DNA of 64,000 nucleotides from the NCBI RefSeq assembly GCF_001864895.1, contig NZ_MJGO01000037.1, forward strand, positions 232,759 through 296,758, read 5' to 3'. A model generated the notes under the pieces. That model saw only the letters and a list, made by a program, of their open reading frames with translations, was not told the DNA's origin and did no database searches. This DNA is from Curtobacterium sp. MCBA15_009 (lineage in GTDB: Bacteria > Actinomycetota > Actinomycetes > Actinomycetales > Microbacteriaceae). Of the stretch, positions 24,964 through 33,767 are shown in pieces. Position numbers and translations under genes: made by a program. Positions within the stretch are counted from its first letter, which is position 1. Each line of letters begins with the position of its first letter.

Positions 24964-25782
24964 TCACCTCGCGCGCGCGGCCGGGTCCGGTGCGGGTTCG
25001 GCACCGTGGCGGAGCGCCGTCAGGTACAACCGGTGCGCCGTGACGACCAGTGACAACCAGGCGAGCCCGAGCGCCCAGGCCGCGAGCACGTCGGTGAGCC
25101 AGTGGTGCCCGAGGAACACCCGCGAGGCGCCGACCGACAGCACGAACAGGGTGCCGGCGACGATGGTCCACACCCGCGTGACCGCCCGCGACTCCCGCAG
25201 GAGCAGCAGGTAGACGATGGTGCCCACGATCACGGTGGCGTTCAGCGTGTGCCCGGACGGGAACGACGGCGAGTGCTCGTAGGGCGGCACCGCGTCGCTG
25301 AGCGGCGGACGGGCCCGGCCGATGAGGTCCTTGCCCGCGATCGTCATGAGGAGCGACCCGCCGCTCGCCGCGACGAGCAGGACCACCGGCGTCCACGCCC
25401 GGCGCTGGATCGTGAAGCCGACCAGGAACCCGACCGCGACGACGGGCATGCCGATCGTGCCGGCCACGTCGGTCCACCACGTCACGAGACGGTCGGCAGC
25501 GGGCGATCGCAGCGAGATCGCCCAGTCGAGCACCGGGCGGTCGAGCACGGCGACGTCGTCGGCCTCGCGGACGGCGTCGAACACCGCCGAGGCGAGCCAG
25601 GTCGCGACGACCGCCACGGCGAGCCCGACGGCCAGGGTCAGCAGCAGGAGCGGCATCGCGCCGTACCGCTGCCCGAGCGCCGTCCACCCGCGAGCCACCG
25701 CACGGCCGGCGCGGGTGCGCCAGCGGGTCAGGTCGACCTGTCCGAGCGTGCGGTCGGCGGCCTCGCCCCGTTCGGTGTGCAT
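24964..25782 (-). CDS. PAP2-family membrane phosphatase
   Basis: 272 residues, about six membrane helices. The three phosphatase motifs are present: KDLIGRARPP, SFPSGHTLN and SRVFLGHHWLTDVLAAW. Members dephosphorylate phosphatidic acid, undecaprenyl diphosphate or similar lipids outside the membrane. The start at 25782 has CAGGCT 6 nt upstream; the longer frame beyond it crosses the divergent promoter region. The 75 bp to the kinase start downstream show nothing clear. Confidence 0.88.
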   Translation of the reverse strand: MHTERGEAADRTLGQVDLTRWRTRAGRAVARGWTALGQRYGAMPLLLLTLAVGLAVAVVATWLASAVFDAVREADDVAVLDRPVLDWAISLRSPAADRLVTWWTDVAGTIGMPVVAVGFLVGFTIQRRAWTPVVLLVAASGGSLLMTIAGKDLIGRARPPLSDAVPPYEHSPSFPSGHTLNATVIVGTIVYLLLLRESRAVTRVWTIVAGTLFVLSVGASRVFLGHHWLTDVLAAWALGLAWLSLVVTAHRLYLTALRHGAEPAPDPAARAR

Positions 25783-25967
25783 CGGACCAGCCTGCTCGCG
25801 CCGGGCTGGGAGGGTCAGCGCCCGGTCCCGTCCGCCCGTCCGCACTCGTCGAGGAACGCGCCGCCGCGGGCCGCGCCCAGCTGCGACCCGCCCAGCTCGG
25901 CTGAGTCCGGTTCCTGCGGGTCTGTCACAGACGCGTCGCCTCCGACACTCCATGATCGGAGGCAATC
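25783..25967. promoter_or_regulatory. Divergent region between PAP2 and ECF sigma genes
   Basis: 185 bp with no gene. TCTGTCACAGA (25921-25931) is a perfect 11-bp palindrome and contains TGTCACA, a -35 element seen for some ECF sigma groups, so the sigma gene may be self-controlled; no matching -10 was found at the usual spacing. GGAGG sits 6 nt before the sigma GTG. Confidence 0.35.
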
Positions 25968-26549
25968 GTGAACACACCAAGGGGGCCGGGCGTCATCCCG
26001 GACGGGGAACTCATCGCGGCGATCGCACGCGGTGACGCGGCGGCGTACACCACGCTGCTCGACCGCCATTCGCGGGCGGTGTTCCGCTACGCGTGGGGGC
26101 TCGCCGACGAGCGCTCGGACGTCGACGACATCGTGCAGGAGACGTTCCTCGTCGCCTGGCGCCGGCGGAAGGACGTGCGCATCGTCGGGTCGTCCGCCCT
26201 GCCGTGGCTGCTGACGAGCGCGCGGTACATCGCGATGAACACGAACCGGCGACGCCGCGCGGTCGGGTTCGACGAGGTCGACGAGACGACCGGCGCGAGC
26301 GAGGCCTGGTACCGCCAGGTCGCCCACGCCGAGGCCGTCCAGCAGCTGCGGTGGGTCCGCGACGAGATCGCCGCGCTCGACTCCCCCGACCGGGAGCTCT
26401 GCGAGCTCTGCCTGCTGCAGGACCGGTCCTACGACGAGGCCGCAGCCGTGCTCGGCCTCAGCACCAGCAACGCGCGGAAGCGCATCCAACGAACCCGCGC
26501 CCGGCTCCGTGTGAGCCGCGCCGCACAGGAGATGGAGTCCACCTCGTGA
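25968..26549 (+). CDS. ECF-type RNA polymerase sigma factor
   Basis: 193 residues with region 2 (LLDRHSRAVFRYAWGLADERSDVDDIVQETFLVAWRR in pieces, about 30-70) and region 4 (EAAAVLGLSTSNARKRIQRTRARL, about 155-180). It directs RNA polymerase to a small regulon. The GTG follows GGAGG with good spacing. The next gene overlaps by GTGA and encodes a membrane protein of the kind often paired with this type of sigma factor, perhaps an anti-sigma or a target. Confidence 0.9.
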   Translation: MNTPRGPGVIPDGELIAAIARGDAAAYTTLLDRHSRAVFRYAWGLADERSDVDDIVQETFLVAWRRRKDVRIVGSSALPWLLTSARYIAMNTNRRRRAVGFDEVDETTGASEAWYRQVAHAEAVQQLRWVRDEIAALDSPDRELCELCLLQDRSYDEAAAVLGLSTSNARKRIQRTRARLRVSRAAQEMESTS

Positions 26550-27529
26550 TCACCGCACCCCCGCCCGAGGGCGTCGAGTTCGACGCCGCGTTCGCCCCCG
26601 TCCGCCGAGCCGTGCTCGCCGAGACCGTCGACCGGCGCCGCAAGCGCACCCGCTGGACGTTCGGTGCCGTCGGCTCGGTCGTCGCGGTCACCGCGCTCGC
26701 GACCGTCCTGGTGGCCGGGAACGTCACCGGCGCGACCGACTCCGTCCCGCTCGTCGGCACCGAGCCGCAGGCCGCGAGCGCCGCCGAGGTCCTGCGGCAC
26801 GCGGCCGACGAGACCGTCCGGACGAGCGACCCGGTCGTCGGGCCCGACCAGTTCCTCGAGGTCCGGATCGCCGAGCAGAGCCAGGCGTTCCTCACACAGC
26901 GGTACTCGGCCCTCGTGCCGTACTCCCTGACGGTCTACCGCCCCGGCGACCCGGGGGCCGACTGGACCCTCGTGCGGACGTCGGAGGACCCCGTCGCGTT
27001 CTTCCCGGCGAGCGAGGCGGCGGCGGCCGAGGCGGCGTGGGACGCCGAGCCGGCCGGCTGGCCGACCGGGACCATCCGAGCGGCCGACGGTGCCTTCTAC
27101 GACACCCCGTGGACCCCGGCGGAACTGGCATCGATGCCGCGGGACCCGGACGCCCTGTACCGGTGGGTGTCCGAGCACGCGACGGGGTCGGCGAGCCACG
27201 AGGAGGCGATGACCGTCCTCATCACCGACGACCTGTCCACCGGGATGGTGCCCGCCGACCTGCGCAGCGCCATGTACCGCGTGCTCGCCCGGATCCCCGG
27301 CACGGCCGTCACCCACGACGCCGTGACCCTCGACGGCCGCCGCGGAATCGGCATCGGCCGCGCGGAGCCGAACCGCGACGGCGAGCACAGCGAGGTCGTC
27401 ATCGACCCGGACACCGGCGACTTCATCGGCACGCGCACCCTGACCGGTGCCGCCACCGAGACGCTCCCGGCGGGCACGGTGATCGACTCCACCGCGGTCT
27501 CCTCGACCGTCGTGGACAGCGCGCCCTGA
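26546..27529 (+). CDS. CU044_5270-family membrane protein coupled to sigma factor
   Basis: 327 residues: a cytosolic N-terminus (about 1-38), one membrane helix (about 40-65) and a long external domain with the Trp/Pro-rich features TPWTPAELASMPRDPDALYRWV and DPDTGDFIGTRTL found in CU044_5270-type proteins. These are regularly encoded after ECF sigma genes. A role as sigma regulator is inference; it has no zinc anti-sigma motif. Its GTG overlaps the sigma stop. Confidence 0.75.
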   Translation: MITAPPPEGVEFDAAFAPVRRAVLAETVDRRRKRTRWTFGAVGSVVAVTALATVLVAGNVTGATDSVPLVGTEPQAASAAEVLRHAADETVRTSDPVVGPDQFLEVRIAEQSQAFLTQRYSALVPYSLTVYRPGDPGADWTLVRTSEDPVAFFPASEAAAAEAAWDAEPAGWPTGTIRAADGAFYDTPWTPAELASMPRDPDALYRWVSEHATGSASHEEAMTVLITDDLSTGMVPADLRSAMYRVLARIPGTAVTHDAVTLDGRRGIGIGRAEPNRDGEHSEVVIDPDTGDFIGTRTLTGAATETLPAGTVIDSTAVSSTVVDSAP

Positions 27530-27574
27530 CCGGGACGACTGCCCGGGACGACGACCCGGCCCGACGGCGGCGGC

Positions 27575-27613
27575 GCTCCGAGCACCGTCGCCGTCGTCGT
27601 CGTCGCTCGGAGC
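27575..27613. terminator. Hairpin between convergent genes
   Basis: Stem GCTCCGAG (27575-27582) and CTCGGAGC (27606-27613), with a CGTCGT-rich loop. It lies between the convergent CU044_5270-type and glycosyltransferase genes, where a bidirectional terminator is expected. No T-run. Confidence 0.5.
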
Positions 27614-27617
27614 TGGT

Positions 27618-29141
27618 CTACCGGGTGTACTCGACGATGACGTTCGAACCGCCGAAGCCGAGCGGTTCGTGGGCGGTGAACCCCTCGCCGCGGAGCACCG
27701 CGGCGACCTTCGCGCCCTCGCCCGGGTCGTCGCCGACGTACCAGACGGTCCGCAGCCCCTCGGTGTCCGCCGCGGAGTTCACGGCACCGTGCAGCCGGGC
27801 GAAGAAGTAGCCCTGGTCGGCGGCGCTCGTCTTCGTCCAGAGGTCGCGGAGTCCGTCCGTGGCCGCCGGGTACGCCGTCGTCAGCTGGTCGGCCGGCCGC
27901 CGCATCTTGCCGAGGACCAACCCGGCCGGCTCGGCCTCACCACGGCGGGCCTCGGTGAGCTGCCGGGCGGCGCTCGCCAGGTCGGTGGTCTTCGGCGGCG
28001 CGGTCCGGATGCTCCACCAGACCTGACCGGCCGGCACGAGGAAGGCCAGCAGCAGGACGCCGCTCACGATGCCCCGCACGAACGGCAGCAGCGCGACGAC
28101 GCCCGCGGCGACGAGGACCGCCAGGGCCGGCGCCGAGAACGTCAGGTAGCGCCCGACGTAGACCGGGGTGACGAAGCGGGACGCCGCGAGCAGCGCGACC
28201 GTCGGCAGGACCAGCCAGGGCAGCAGCACGACCAGCGCGTCGGACCGGCGGCGGAGCGCGGCGACCACGCCGACGGCGACGAGCAGCCAGGCGACCACCG
28301 CGACCGCGGTGACGAACGACCGGTTCGTCTCGACGAGGCTGAAGTCGAAGAACTGCAACCGCCACGCGCTCTCGACGGCCCCGCGCAGCGACGGCGGCCG
28401 CAGCCAGTCGACCTGCGCCGCCTGGCCCACGGCGGCCCGCGCGAACGGGACCGCCGCCAGCGCCGCCGCGACGACGGCCGCCGCGGCGCCCACGAGGCCG
28501 ACCCAGCGCACCCGCGGGGCGGCCAGGAACCGCAGCAGGACGCTGAGGGCGTGGCAGGCGACCACGAGGGCCGCCCAGAGGAACACGAGCACGGACAGGT
28601 ACGCGACCAGGGCGTACGCGACCCACCACGCGACGACCACAGCGGGGTGGCGCCGGGCGTCGGCGGCGTCGAGCGCCCGGACGAGCAGCAGCGTCGCGGC
28701 GACGGCGAGCAGCAGCTCGAAGGCCGGTGACCGTCCGAGGGTGCCGGCGGCGGCCACGACGGGCACGAACGGCAGCACGACCGCCGCGACCGTCGCGGTG
28801 GCGAGCGAGGTCAGGCGCTCGGCGAGGAGCACGAGCAGCCCGGTGGCGACGCCGATCGCGAGCGCGGAGGGGAACCGCAGGGCGAACGGGCTGTACCCGA
28901 CGAGGTCGAACCAGCAGTGCATCAGCACGTAGTACGCCGCGTGCACGAGGTCGATCTCGCCCACCAGCTCGCCGAACGCGTGCCAGGACCGGGTCGACGC
29001 GGCGATCGTCGCCGTCTCGTCCAGCCAGATCGTCCGGTGGGTGAGCGCGATGACGCTCACGAGCGTCCCGAACAGGGTCGCGCCGCCTGCGACGGCGAGC
29101 CGGGCCGTCCTCCGGTTCGATCGTCTGAGGTCGCCGAGCAC
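27618..29141 (-). CDS. GT39-like membrane glycosyltransferase
   Basis: 507 residues with about eleven membrane helices and the acidic motif WLDETATIA near residue 39, which fits the catalytic Asp/Glu loop after the first helix of GT39/ArnT-like enzymes. A soluble C-terminal domain (about 390-507) follows. Such enzymes move sugars from polyprenyl phosphates to proteins or envelope polymers on the outer face of the membrane. Donor and acceptor are unknown. GTG start with TACGCT 7 nt upstream. Confidence 0.8.
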   Translation of the reverse strand: MLGDLRRSNRRTARLAVAGGATLFGTLVSVIALTHRTIWLDETATIAASTRSWHAFGELVGEIDLVHAAYYVLMHCWFDLVGYSPFALRFPSALAIGVATGLLVLLAERLTSLATATVAAVVLPFVPVVAAAGTLGRSPAFELLLAVAATLLLVRALDAADARRHPAVVVAWWVAYALVAYLSVLVFLWAALVVACHALSVLLRFLAAPRVRWVGLVGAAAAVVAAALAAVPFARAAVGQAAQVDWLRPPSLRGAVESAWRLQFFDFSLVETNRSFVTAVAVVAWLLVAVGVVAALRRRSDALVVLLPWLVLPTVALLAASRFVTPVYVGRYLTFSAPALAVLVAAGVVALLPFVRGIVSGVLLLAFLVPAGQVWWSIRTAPPKTTDLASAARQLTEARRGEAEPAGLVLGKMRRPADQLTTAYPAATDGLRDLWTKTSAADQGYFFARLHGAVNSAADTEGLRTVWYVGDDPGEGAKVAAVLRGEGFTAHEPLGFGGSNVIVEYTR

Positions 29142-29186
29142 GCAGAACAGCGTAGGGGCCGCGGGGCCGCGCCCCGGACCGCCGGG

Positions 29187-30872
29187 TCAGTCCTTCGCGT
29201 CCGAGTAGGCGCCGACCACCGCCACCGAGAGCGGGAACGTCACCGGGAAGTCGCCGAACAGCAGCCGTCCGGCGTCGACGGCGGCGGCGCGGACCTGTGT
29301 CGCGACCCACTCGGCGTGCTCCTGCGGCGTGTGCACCACGATCTCGTCGTGCACGAAGAACACCAGGTGCGGGCCGTCCGTCACCGGGCCCGGGAACCGT
29401 GCGGCGAGCCGGGACCGCAGCGACCCCATCCAGGCGAGGGCCCACTCGGCCGCGGTCCCCTGCACCACGAAGTTGCGGGTGAACCGGCCCCAGCTGCGCG
29501 CCCGGGACTCCACGGCCCGCTGCATCGCCGGCGTGCCGTCCACCGTGTACGCCTGGTTGCGCGCCGCGAACCAGGCGTCGTCCGGCACGGGCGAGGTCCG
29601 ACCGAGCAGGGTCGTCACCGGTTCGCCGCGCTCGCCCGCCCGGGCCGCTCGGGACACGAGTCCGAGGGCGGCCGGGAACGCCCGTTCGAGCCGCGGCACG
29701 AGCCGACCGCCCTCGCCCTGGGTCGCGCCGTACATCGCGCCGAGCATCGCGCCCTTGGCCTGCTGCCGGGTCTCGACCGCGCCGGAGGCGACCACGCCGT
29801 CGTACAGGTCGCGGCCGTCGCCGGCGGACGCCATCGCCCGGTCCCCCGCCATCGCCGCGAGCACCCGCGGCTCGAGCTGCGCGGCGTCGGCGACGACGAG
29901 CTGCCAGCCGTCGTCCGCCACGACCGCGGCGCGGATGCCCTTCGGCAGCTGCATCGCTCCCCCGCCGTCGGCCGCCCACCGCCCGGTGACGACGCCGCCG
30001 ACGACGTACTTCGGGTGGAACCGGCCGTCGCGGACCCACTCGTCGAGCCACGTCCAGCCGTTGGCGGTCAGCAGCCGCGCGAGGCGCTTGTACTCGAGCA
30101 GCGGCTCGATGACCGGGTGCTCGATCTCCTGCAGCTCCCACTTCCGGGTGCTCGTCACCATGAGCCCGGCCCGGCGGAGGGCACGGAGCACGTCGGCCGG
30201 CGAGTCCGGGTTGAGCGCGGGGTCGTCGAGCCGCTCGCGCACCACGGCCGCGATCTCCTCGAGCCGGCGGGGCCGCACGCCGTAGGGCACGCGGGGGCCG
30301 AGGGCGTCCTCGAGCAGGCGTTCGTGCACGTCCGCCCGCCACGGCAGCCCGGCGTGCAGCATCTCCGCCGCGACGAGCGCCCCGGCGGACTCCGCGGTGA
30401 CGAGCAGCCGCAGGGCGCCCGGCGCCGTCGACCCGGCGATCGCCTCGGTCTGCGCCCGGAACTCGGCCACCGGGTCGACGGCGTCGTCGGCGACGGACAC
30501 GGCGAACAGGGCGTCGTCGAACAGCTGGGCCTGCGTCGGCCGGGTCGCCCGGGGCTCGGTCGGCGGTGCGTCGAGGGCGTCGGCGGGTGCCGCGGCGAGG
30601 GCGGACCCCCGGGCGGCGAGCGCAGCACGGAGGACCCGGCGGCCCAGCCGCAGGTCGACGCAACGCCCGACCCGCCCACCGGCCGCGAGCACGGCCGGGT
30701 ACCACCGCGCCGTGTCGTCCCAGACCCAGCGCACGGCCGGGCCGTCCTGCGCGGCGACGAACGCCGGCAGGTCCGGTTCGGCGAACCGAGTCGGTTCGCC
30801 GTCCGGCGCCCCGGCGTCGGTCAGGGGCGTCGCGGAGACGCCGCCGTCGACACGGCGCAGGACGAGGTGCAC
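29187..30872 (-). CDS. Actinobacterial family A DNA polymerase-like protein
   Basis: 561 residues, much shorter than PolA because the 5'-3' exonuclease is missing. Polymerase motifs are clear: motif A VVADAAQLEPRVLAA, motif B RQQAKGAMLGAMYG (conserved Lys and Tyr), and motif C FFVHDEIVV. The N-terminal 3'-5' exonuclease-like region is divergent and I cannot place its metal ligands. Proteins of this type are widespread in actinobacteria beside PolA; a repair role is likely but unproven. GTG start with CATGAT 6 nt upstream. Confidence 0.85.
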   Translation of the reverse strand: MHLVLRRVDGGVSATPLTDAGAPDGEPTRFAEPDLPAFVAAQDGPAVRWVWDDTARWYPAVLAAGGRVGRCVDLRLGRRVLRAALAARGSALAAAPADALDAPPTEPRATRPTQAQLFDDALFAVSVADDAVDPVAEFRAQTEAIAGSTAPGALRLLVTAESAGALVAAEMLHAGLPWRADVHERLLEDALGPRVPYGVRPRRLEEIAAVVRERLDDPALNPDSPADVLRALRRAGLMVTSTRKWELQEIEHPVIEPLLEYKRLARLLTANGWTWLDEWVRDGRFHPKYVVGGVVTGRWAADGGGAMQLPKGIRAAVVADDGWQLVVADAAQLEPRVLAAMAGDRAMASAGDGRDLYDGVVASGAVETRQQAKGAMLGAMYGATQGEGGRLVPRLERAFPAALGLVSRAARAGERGEPVTTLLGRTSPVPDDAWFAARNQAYTVDGTPAMQRAVESRARSWGRFTRNFVVQGTAAEWALAWMGSLRSRLAARFPGPVTDGPHLVFFVHDEIVVHTPQEHAEWVATQVRAAAVDAGRLLFGDFPVTFPLSVAVVGAYSDAKD

Positions 30873-30919
30873 GGAACGATCATGCCGTGTCCCACCGTCA
30901 CCGTCCGACGGCGGCGGGG

Positions 30920-31126
30920 TCAGTCCTCCTGCGGCGGCCCCGGCCGGACGGCCGCGGTGTCGGCGATGTCGATCCGGACGTCGCCGTCCGGCGCGTGGGA
31001 GACCTCGACACGGGGGTCGGCGTCGTGCGCGTCGGACCCGGACATCCGGCGGAAGGTGTCCTGTCGACGTTCCTCGAAGGTCATGTCGACGCCGTCGTCG
31101 AGGTGGTCGTGGTCGGGCTTCGTCAT
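30920..31126 (-). CDS. Small hydrophilic protein of unknown function
   Basis: 68 residues, acidic, no membrane segment; it contains EERRQDTFRRMSG and ends in PGPPQED. The ATG at 31126 follows TACCGT by 7 nt, a strong leaderless signature that supports a real gene. A much longer overlapping ORF in this frame starts inside the neighbouring coding region and is not favoured. Function not recognised. Confidence 0.55.
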   Translation of the reverse strand: MTKPDHDHLDDGVDMTFEERRQDTFRRMSGSDAHDADPRVEVSHAPDGDVRIDIADTAAVRPGPPQED

Positions 31127-31160
31127 GCCGTGCACGGTACGCGGCCCGGCCCCGGAACGG

Positions 31161-31928
31161 TCAGGCGACGGGAGCGGTGCCGGTGCGTTCCGTCCAGTGC
31201 CCACCGCTCGCCCAGCGGTCGAGGACCGCGGCACGCAACCGACCGGTCGGCGCGGAGGCGCGGGCGGTCGCGAGCGGCACGCCGAACACGAACTTCGCGA
31301 CGCTGTCGTCGCCCTCCGCCGCGTCGTGTGGACCGGGCGGGTCGAGCCGGAAACGCCGCGCGAAGCGCACCGTGTTCGCGTCCGGCCCGAGCACGTCCGC
31401 CAACCCCGGGTCGAGCAGCCACGAGCGGCACCGCCACCGCTCGGCGACGCGGTCCGGTGCGAGCCGTCGGAGCAGTCCGGGCGCGCGGGCGAAGGACCGG
31501 TCGCAGTCGTCGGGATCGAGGGGCCCGGTCTCCGGGACGTGCACACCCCACGCCGGGGAACCGTCGGCCAGGTGGTCGCCGAGTTCGAACTGGAGGCGCC
31601 CCACGGCCACCACGCGACCGGTCACCACCGCGACGAGCCAGTCCACGTCGGCGCCGCGCAGGCCGTACCGGTCGAGCTTGCGGCCCACGTCCGCGACGGT
31701 CGCCTCGGCCACGTCGCGCGGGAGCCCGCGTCGCGTGAGCGCGTCGGCGTTGCCGGGCACCGCCGCGCGGAGCGCGGCGACCACGAGGGCGTCGCGCTCC
31801 GCTGGCTCCGCGTCGGCGACGGTGGCGGCGAGCGCCGTCGCCACCGTCGCCGCACCCTGGTCGGTCCCCACGGCGGCGGTGAGGAGCGCGACGGACGCGG
31901 GGCGGGCCTCCAGGCCGGTGGTGGTCAC
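31161..31928 (-). CDS. Acyltransferase-like protein with GNAT-C-type domain
   Basis: 255 residues. The C-terminal half carries VHVPETGPLDPDDCDRS and CRSWLLDPGLADVLGPDANTVRF, which resemble the GNAT-like C-terminal domain of two-domain acyltransferase-like proteins; the N-terminal half is helical with no clear motif. Its GTG overlaps the stop of the sugar permease (GTGA), so it is the last gene of the ABC operon. Possible roles are sugar acylation or regulation; the family call is from memory and the function is unknown. Confidence 0.6.
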   Translation of the reverse strand: MTTTGLEARPASVALLTAAVGTDQGAATVATALAATVADAEPAERDALVVAALRAAVPGNADALTRRGLPRDVAEATVADVGRKLDRYGLRGADVDWLVAVVTGRVVAVGRLQFELGDHLADGSPAWGVHVPETGPLDPDDCDRSFARAPGLLRRLAPDRVAERWRCRSWLLDPGLADVLGPDANTVRFARRFRLDPPGPHDAAEGDDSVAKFVFGVPLATARASAPTGRLRAAVLDRWASGGHWTERTGTAPVA

Positions 31929-32785
31929 TTCAGACCGGACGACGCGAGCCCGTCCATCACCCGCCGCTGCAGGACGACGAACATGATGAGCACCGGGGCC
32001 ATCGCCATCAGGCTGGCGGCCATGAGCACCGGGTAGTCGATCGTGCGGTCGCTCGACAGCGTGGCGAGGCCCGCGGCCAACGGCATGTCCTCGGCGCGGG
32101 TGGAGACCACGAGCGGCCAGAGCAACTCGTTCCACGACCAGAGCACCGTGGTGATCGCGAGCACGCTGATCGAGGGACGGGCGAGCGGCAGCATGATCCG
32201 CCAGAAGGTCTGGAACGGGTTGGCGCCGTCCATGCGCGCTGCCTCTTCGAGCTCGGGCGGCATGTTGAGGAACGCGGTCCGCATCAGGAAGGTGCCGAAC
32301 GCGCTGAACAGCCCCGGCGCCACGATGCCCATCAGGGAGTCGAGCCAGCCGAGACCCTGCACGATCTGGTACTGCGAGATGAGGTACACCTGCGACGGCA
32401 CGAGCAGGATCGACAGCACGATCCCGAGCAGGACCATCCGGCCACGGAACCGCATCCGGGCGAACGCGTACCCGGCGAGCGTGCAGAAGACGATCTGCGC
32501 GATCGTGCGGATGACCGTGACCCACACGGACGTGCCGAGCTGGCTGAGGAACGGCAGCCGCTCGAAGACCTGCGCGTAGTTCTGCCACTGCAGCTCGCCC
32601 GGCCAGAAGACCGGGGTGACCGACTGCACCTGCGTGTTCGTGGACAGCGACATGATGATCTGCCACAGGAACGGGAAGGCCATGACGAACCCGCCGACGC
32701 CCAGGACGACGTGGATCCACCAGTGGCTGCCGCCTCGGCGACCGGGCCGGCGCGCGGCCCGGGGCGGGGTGACCGTTGCGGTCAT
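31925..32785 (-). CDS. Carbohydrate ABC transporter permease (MalG type)
   Basis: 286 residues, six membrane helices, and the EAA loop that contacts the ATPase (LEEAARMDGANPFQTFWRIMLPLARP, about 185-210). It forms the membrane channel with the MalF-type permease just upstream, whose stop overlaps this ATG. No ATPase gene is present in the operon, so a shared MsiK-like ATPase elsewhere is expected. Confidence 0.93.
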   Translation of the reverse strand: MTATVTPPRAARRPGRRGGSHWWIHVVLGVGGFVMAFPFLWQIIMSLSTNTQVQSVTPVFWPGELQWQNYAQVFERLPFLSQLGTSVWVTVIRTIAQIVFCTLAGYAFARMRFRGRMVLLGIVLSILLVPSQVYLISQYQIVQGLGWLDSLMGIVAPGLFSAFGTFLMRTAFLNMPPELEEAARMDGANPFQTFWRIMLPLARPSISVLAITTVLWSWNELLWPLVVSTRAEDMPLAAGLATLSSDRTIDYPVLMAASLMAMAPVLIMFVVLQRRVMDGLASSGLK

Positions 32786-33756
32786 GACTGCACCCACTTC
32801 CGTTGGACGCGGAACTGCACGAGCGTGATGATGCCGATGAGCACGAAGATCACCATGGCGATCGCGGCCGCGAAGCCCTTGTCGTTGTCGATGAACCCGG
32901 CGCTGTAGAAGTAGAAGACGAGCGACATCGTCTTCGGGATCACCGGGTTCGTGCTGCCGAGGATGGCGTAGAGCAGGTCGAAGAGCTGGAAGCTCGAGAT
33001 CGTCGTGATGATGACCACGAAGAAGATGCTCGGGCTGAGCAGCGGCACGGTCACCGAGCGGAACTGCCGCCACCGGCTCGCGCCGTCGAGCTCGGCTGCC
33101 TCGTAGAGCTCCGGCGGGATGTCCTTGAGCCCGGCGCCGAGGATGATCATCGAGAAGCCGAGGGACGACCAGAGGCCGACCAGGCTCACCGCCACGAGTG
33201 CGAACCCGGGCGTCGAGATCCAGTAGGGGCCGTCGATCCCGAACCGGCCGAGGAACCAGTTCACGATGCCGAAGTCACCGTTGAACATGATGCGCCAGAC
33301 CAGCGCGATGGCCGCCGGCATGGCGACGTACGGCAGGAAGAACAGCACCCGGTAGAACTGCGCGAACCGCAGCCCCGGGGTGTTCAGCAGGCTCGCCAGC
33401 CACACCGCGATCGGGATGCCGGCGAGCACGACGACCGTGTAGACGATCGTGTTGAGGAGGGACTGGTACAGCTGCGGCTCGCCGAACAGGCGGACGTAGT
33501 TCTCGACGCCGCTGAACGTCGCACCGCCGAAGACGCCCCAGCTCGTGAACGAGTACCAGAACGTCTGGATGATCGGCCAGATGTAGAAGGTGCCCACGCC
33601 GAGGAGCAGCGGGAGGACGAAGAGCCACGGCCACCACCCGTCGGTGCGTCGGGGGGCGCGGGTGCCACCGGCCGCGGGACCGGGGGCGCCCCGCCCGGAC
33701 GAACGCGTCCGGGCGGGGGCGGAGGCGGCGGGGGGCCGCTCGGTGTTGATCGCCAT
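32782..33756 (-). CDS. Carbohydrate ABC transporter permease (MalF type)
   Basis: 324 residues with a Pro/Ala/Arg-rich cytosolic N-terminus (1-38), six membrane helices and the EAA loop ELYEAAELDGASRWRQF (about 230-246). It pairs with the MalG-type permease by an ATGA overlap and follows the binding-protein gene by 11 bp. Substrate specificity lies in the binding protein. Confidence 0.93.
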   Translation of the reverse strand: MAINTERPPAASAPARTRSSGRGAPGPAAGGTRAPRRTDGWWPWLFVLPLLLGVGTFYIWPIIQTFWYSFTSWGVFGGATFSGVENYVRLFGEPQLYQSLLNTIVYTVVVLAGIPIAVWLASLLNTPGLRFAQFYRVLFFLPYVAMPAAIALVWRIMFNGDFGIVNWFLGRFGIDGPYWISTPGFALVAVSLVGLWSSLGFSMIILGAGLKDIPPELYEAAELDGASRWRQFRSVTVPLLSPSIFFVVIITTISSFQLFDLLYAILGSTNPVIPKTMSLVFYFYSAGFIDNDKGFAAAIAMVIFVLIGIITLVQFRVQRKWVQS

Positions 33757-33767
33757 CGGTTCGGGAC

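Noticed and set aside
25921..25931. TGTCACA as a firm ECF promoter
   Set aside because: No matching -10 at 15-17 bp; kept only as a weak regulatory note.
27541..27613. CGTCGT-rich tract as a possible small gene or satellite
   Set aside because: Short, between convergent stops, and better explained as a hairpin terminator.
31929..32720. Upstream extension of the GNAT-C-like gene
   Set aside because: It reads through the permease gene in another frame; the GTG at 31928 coupled to the permease stop is better.
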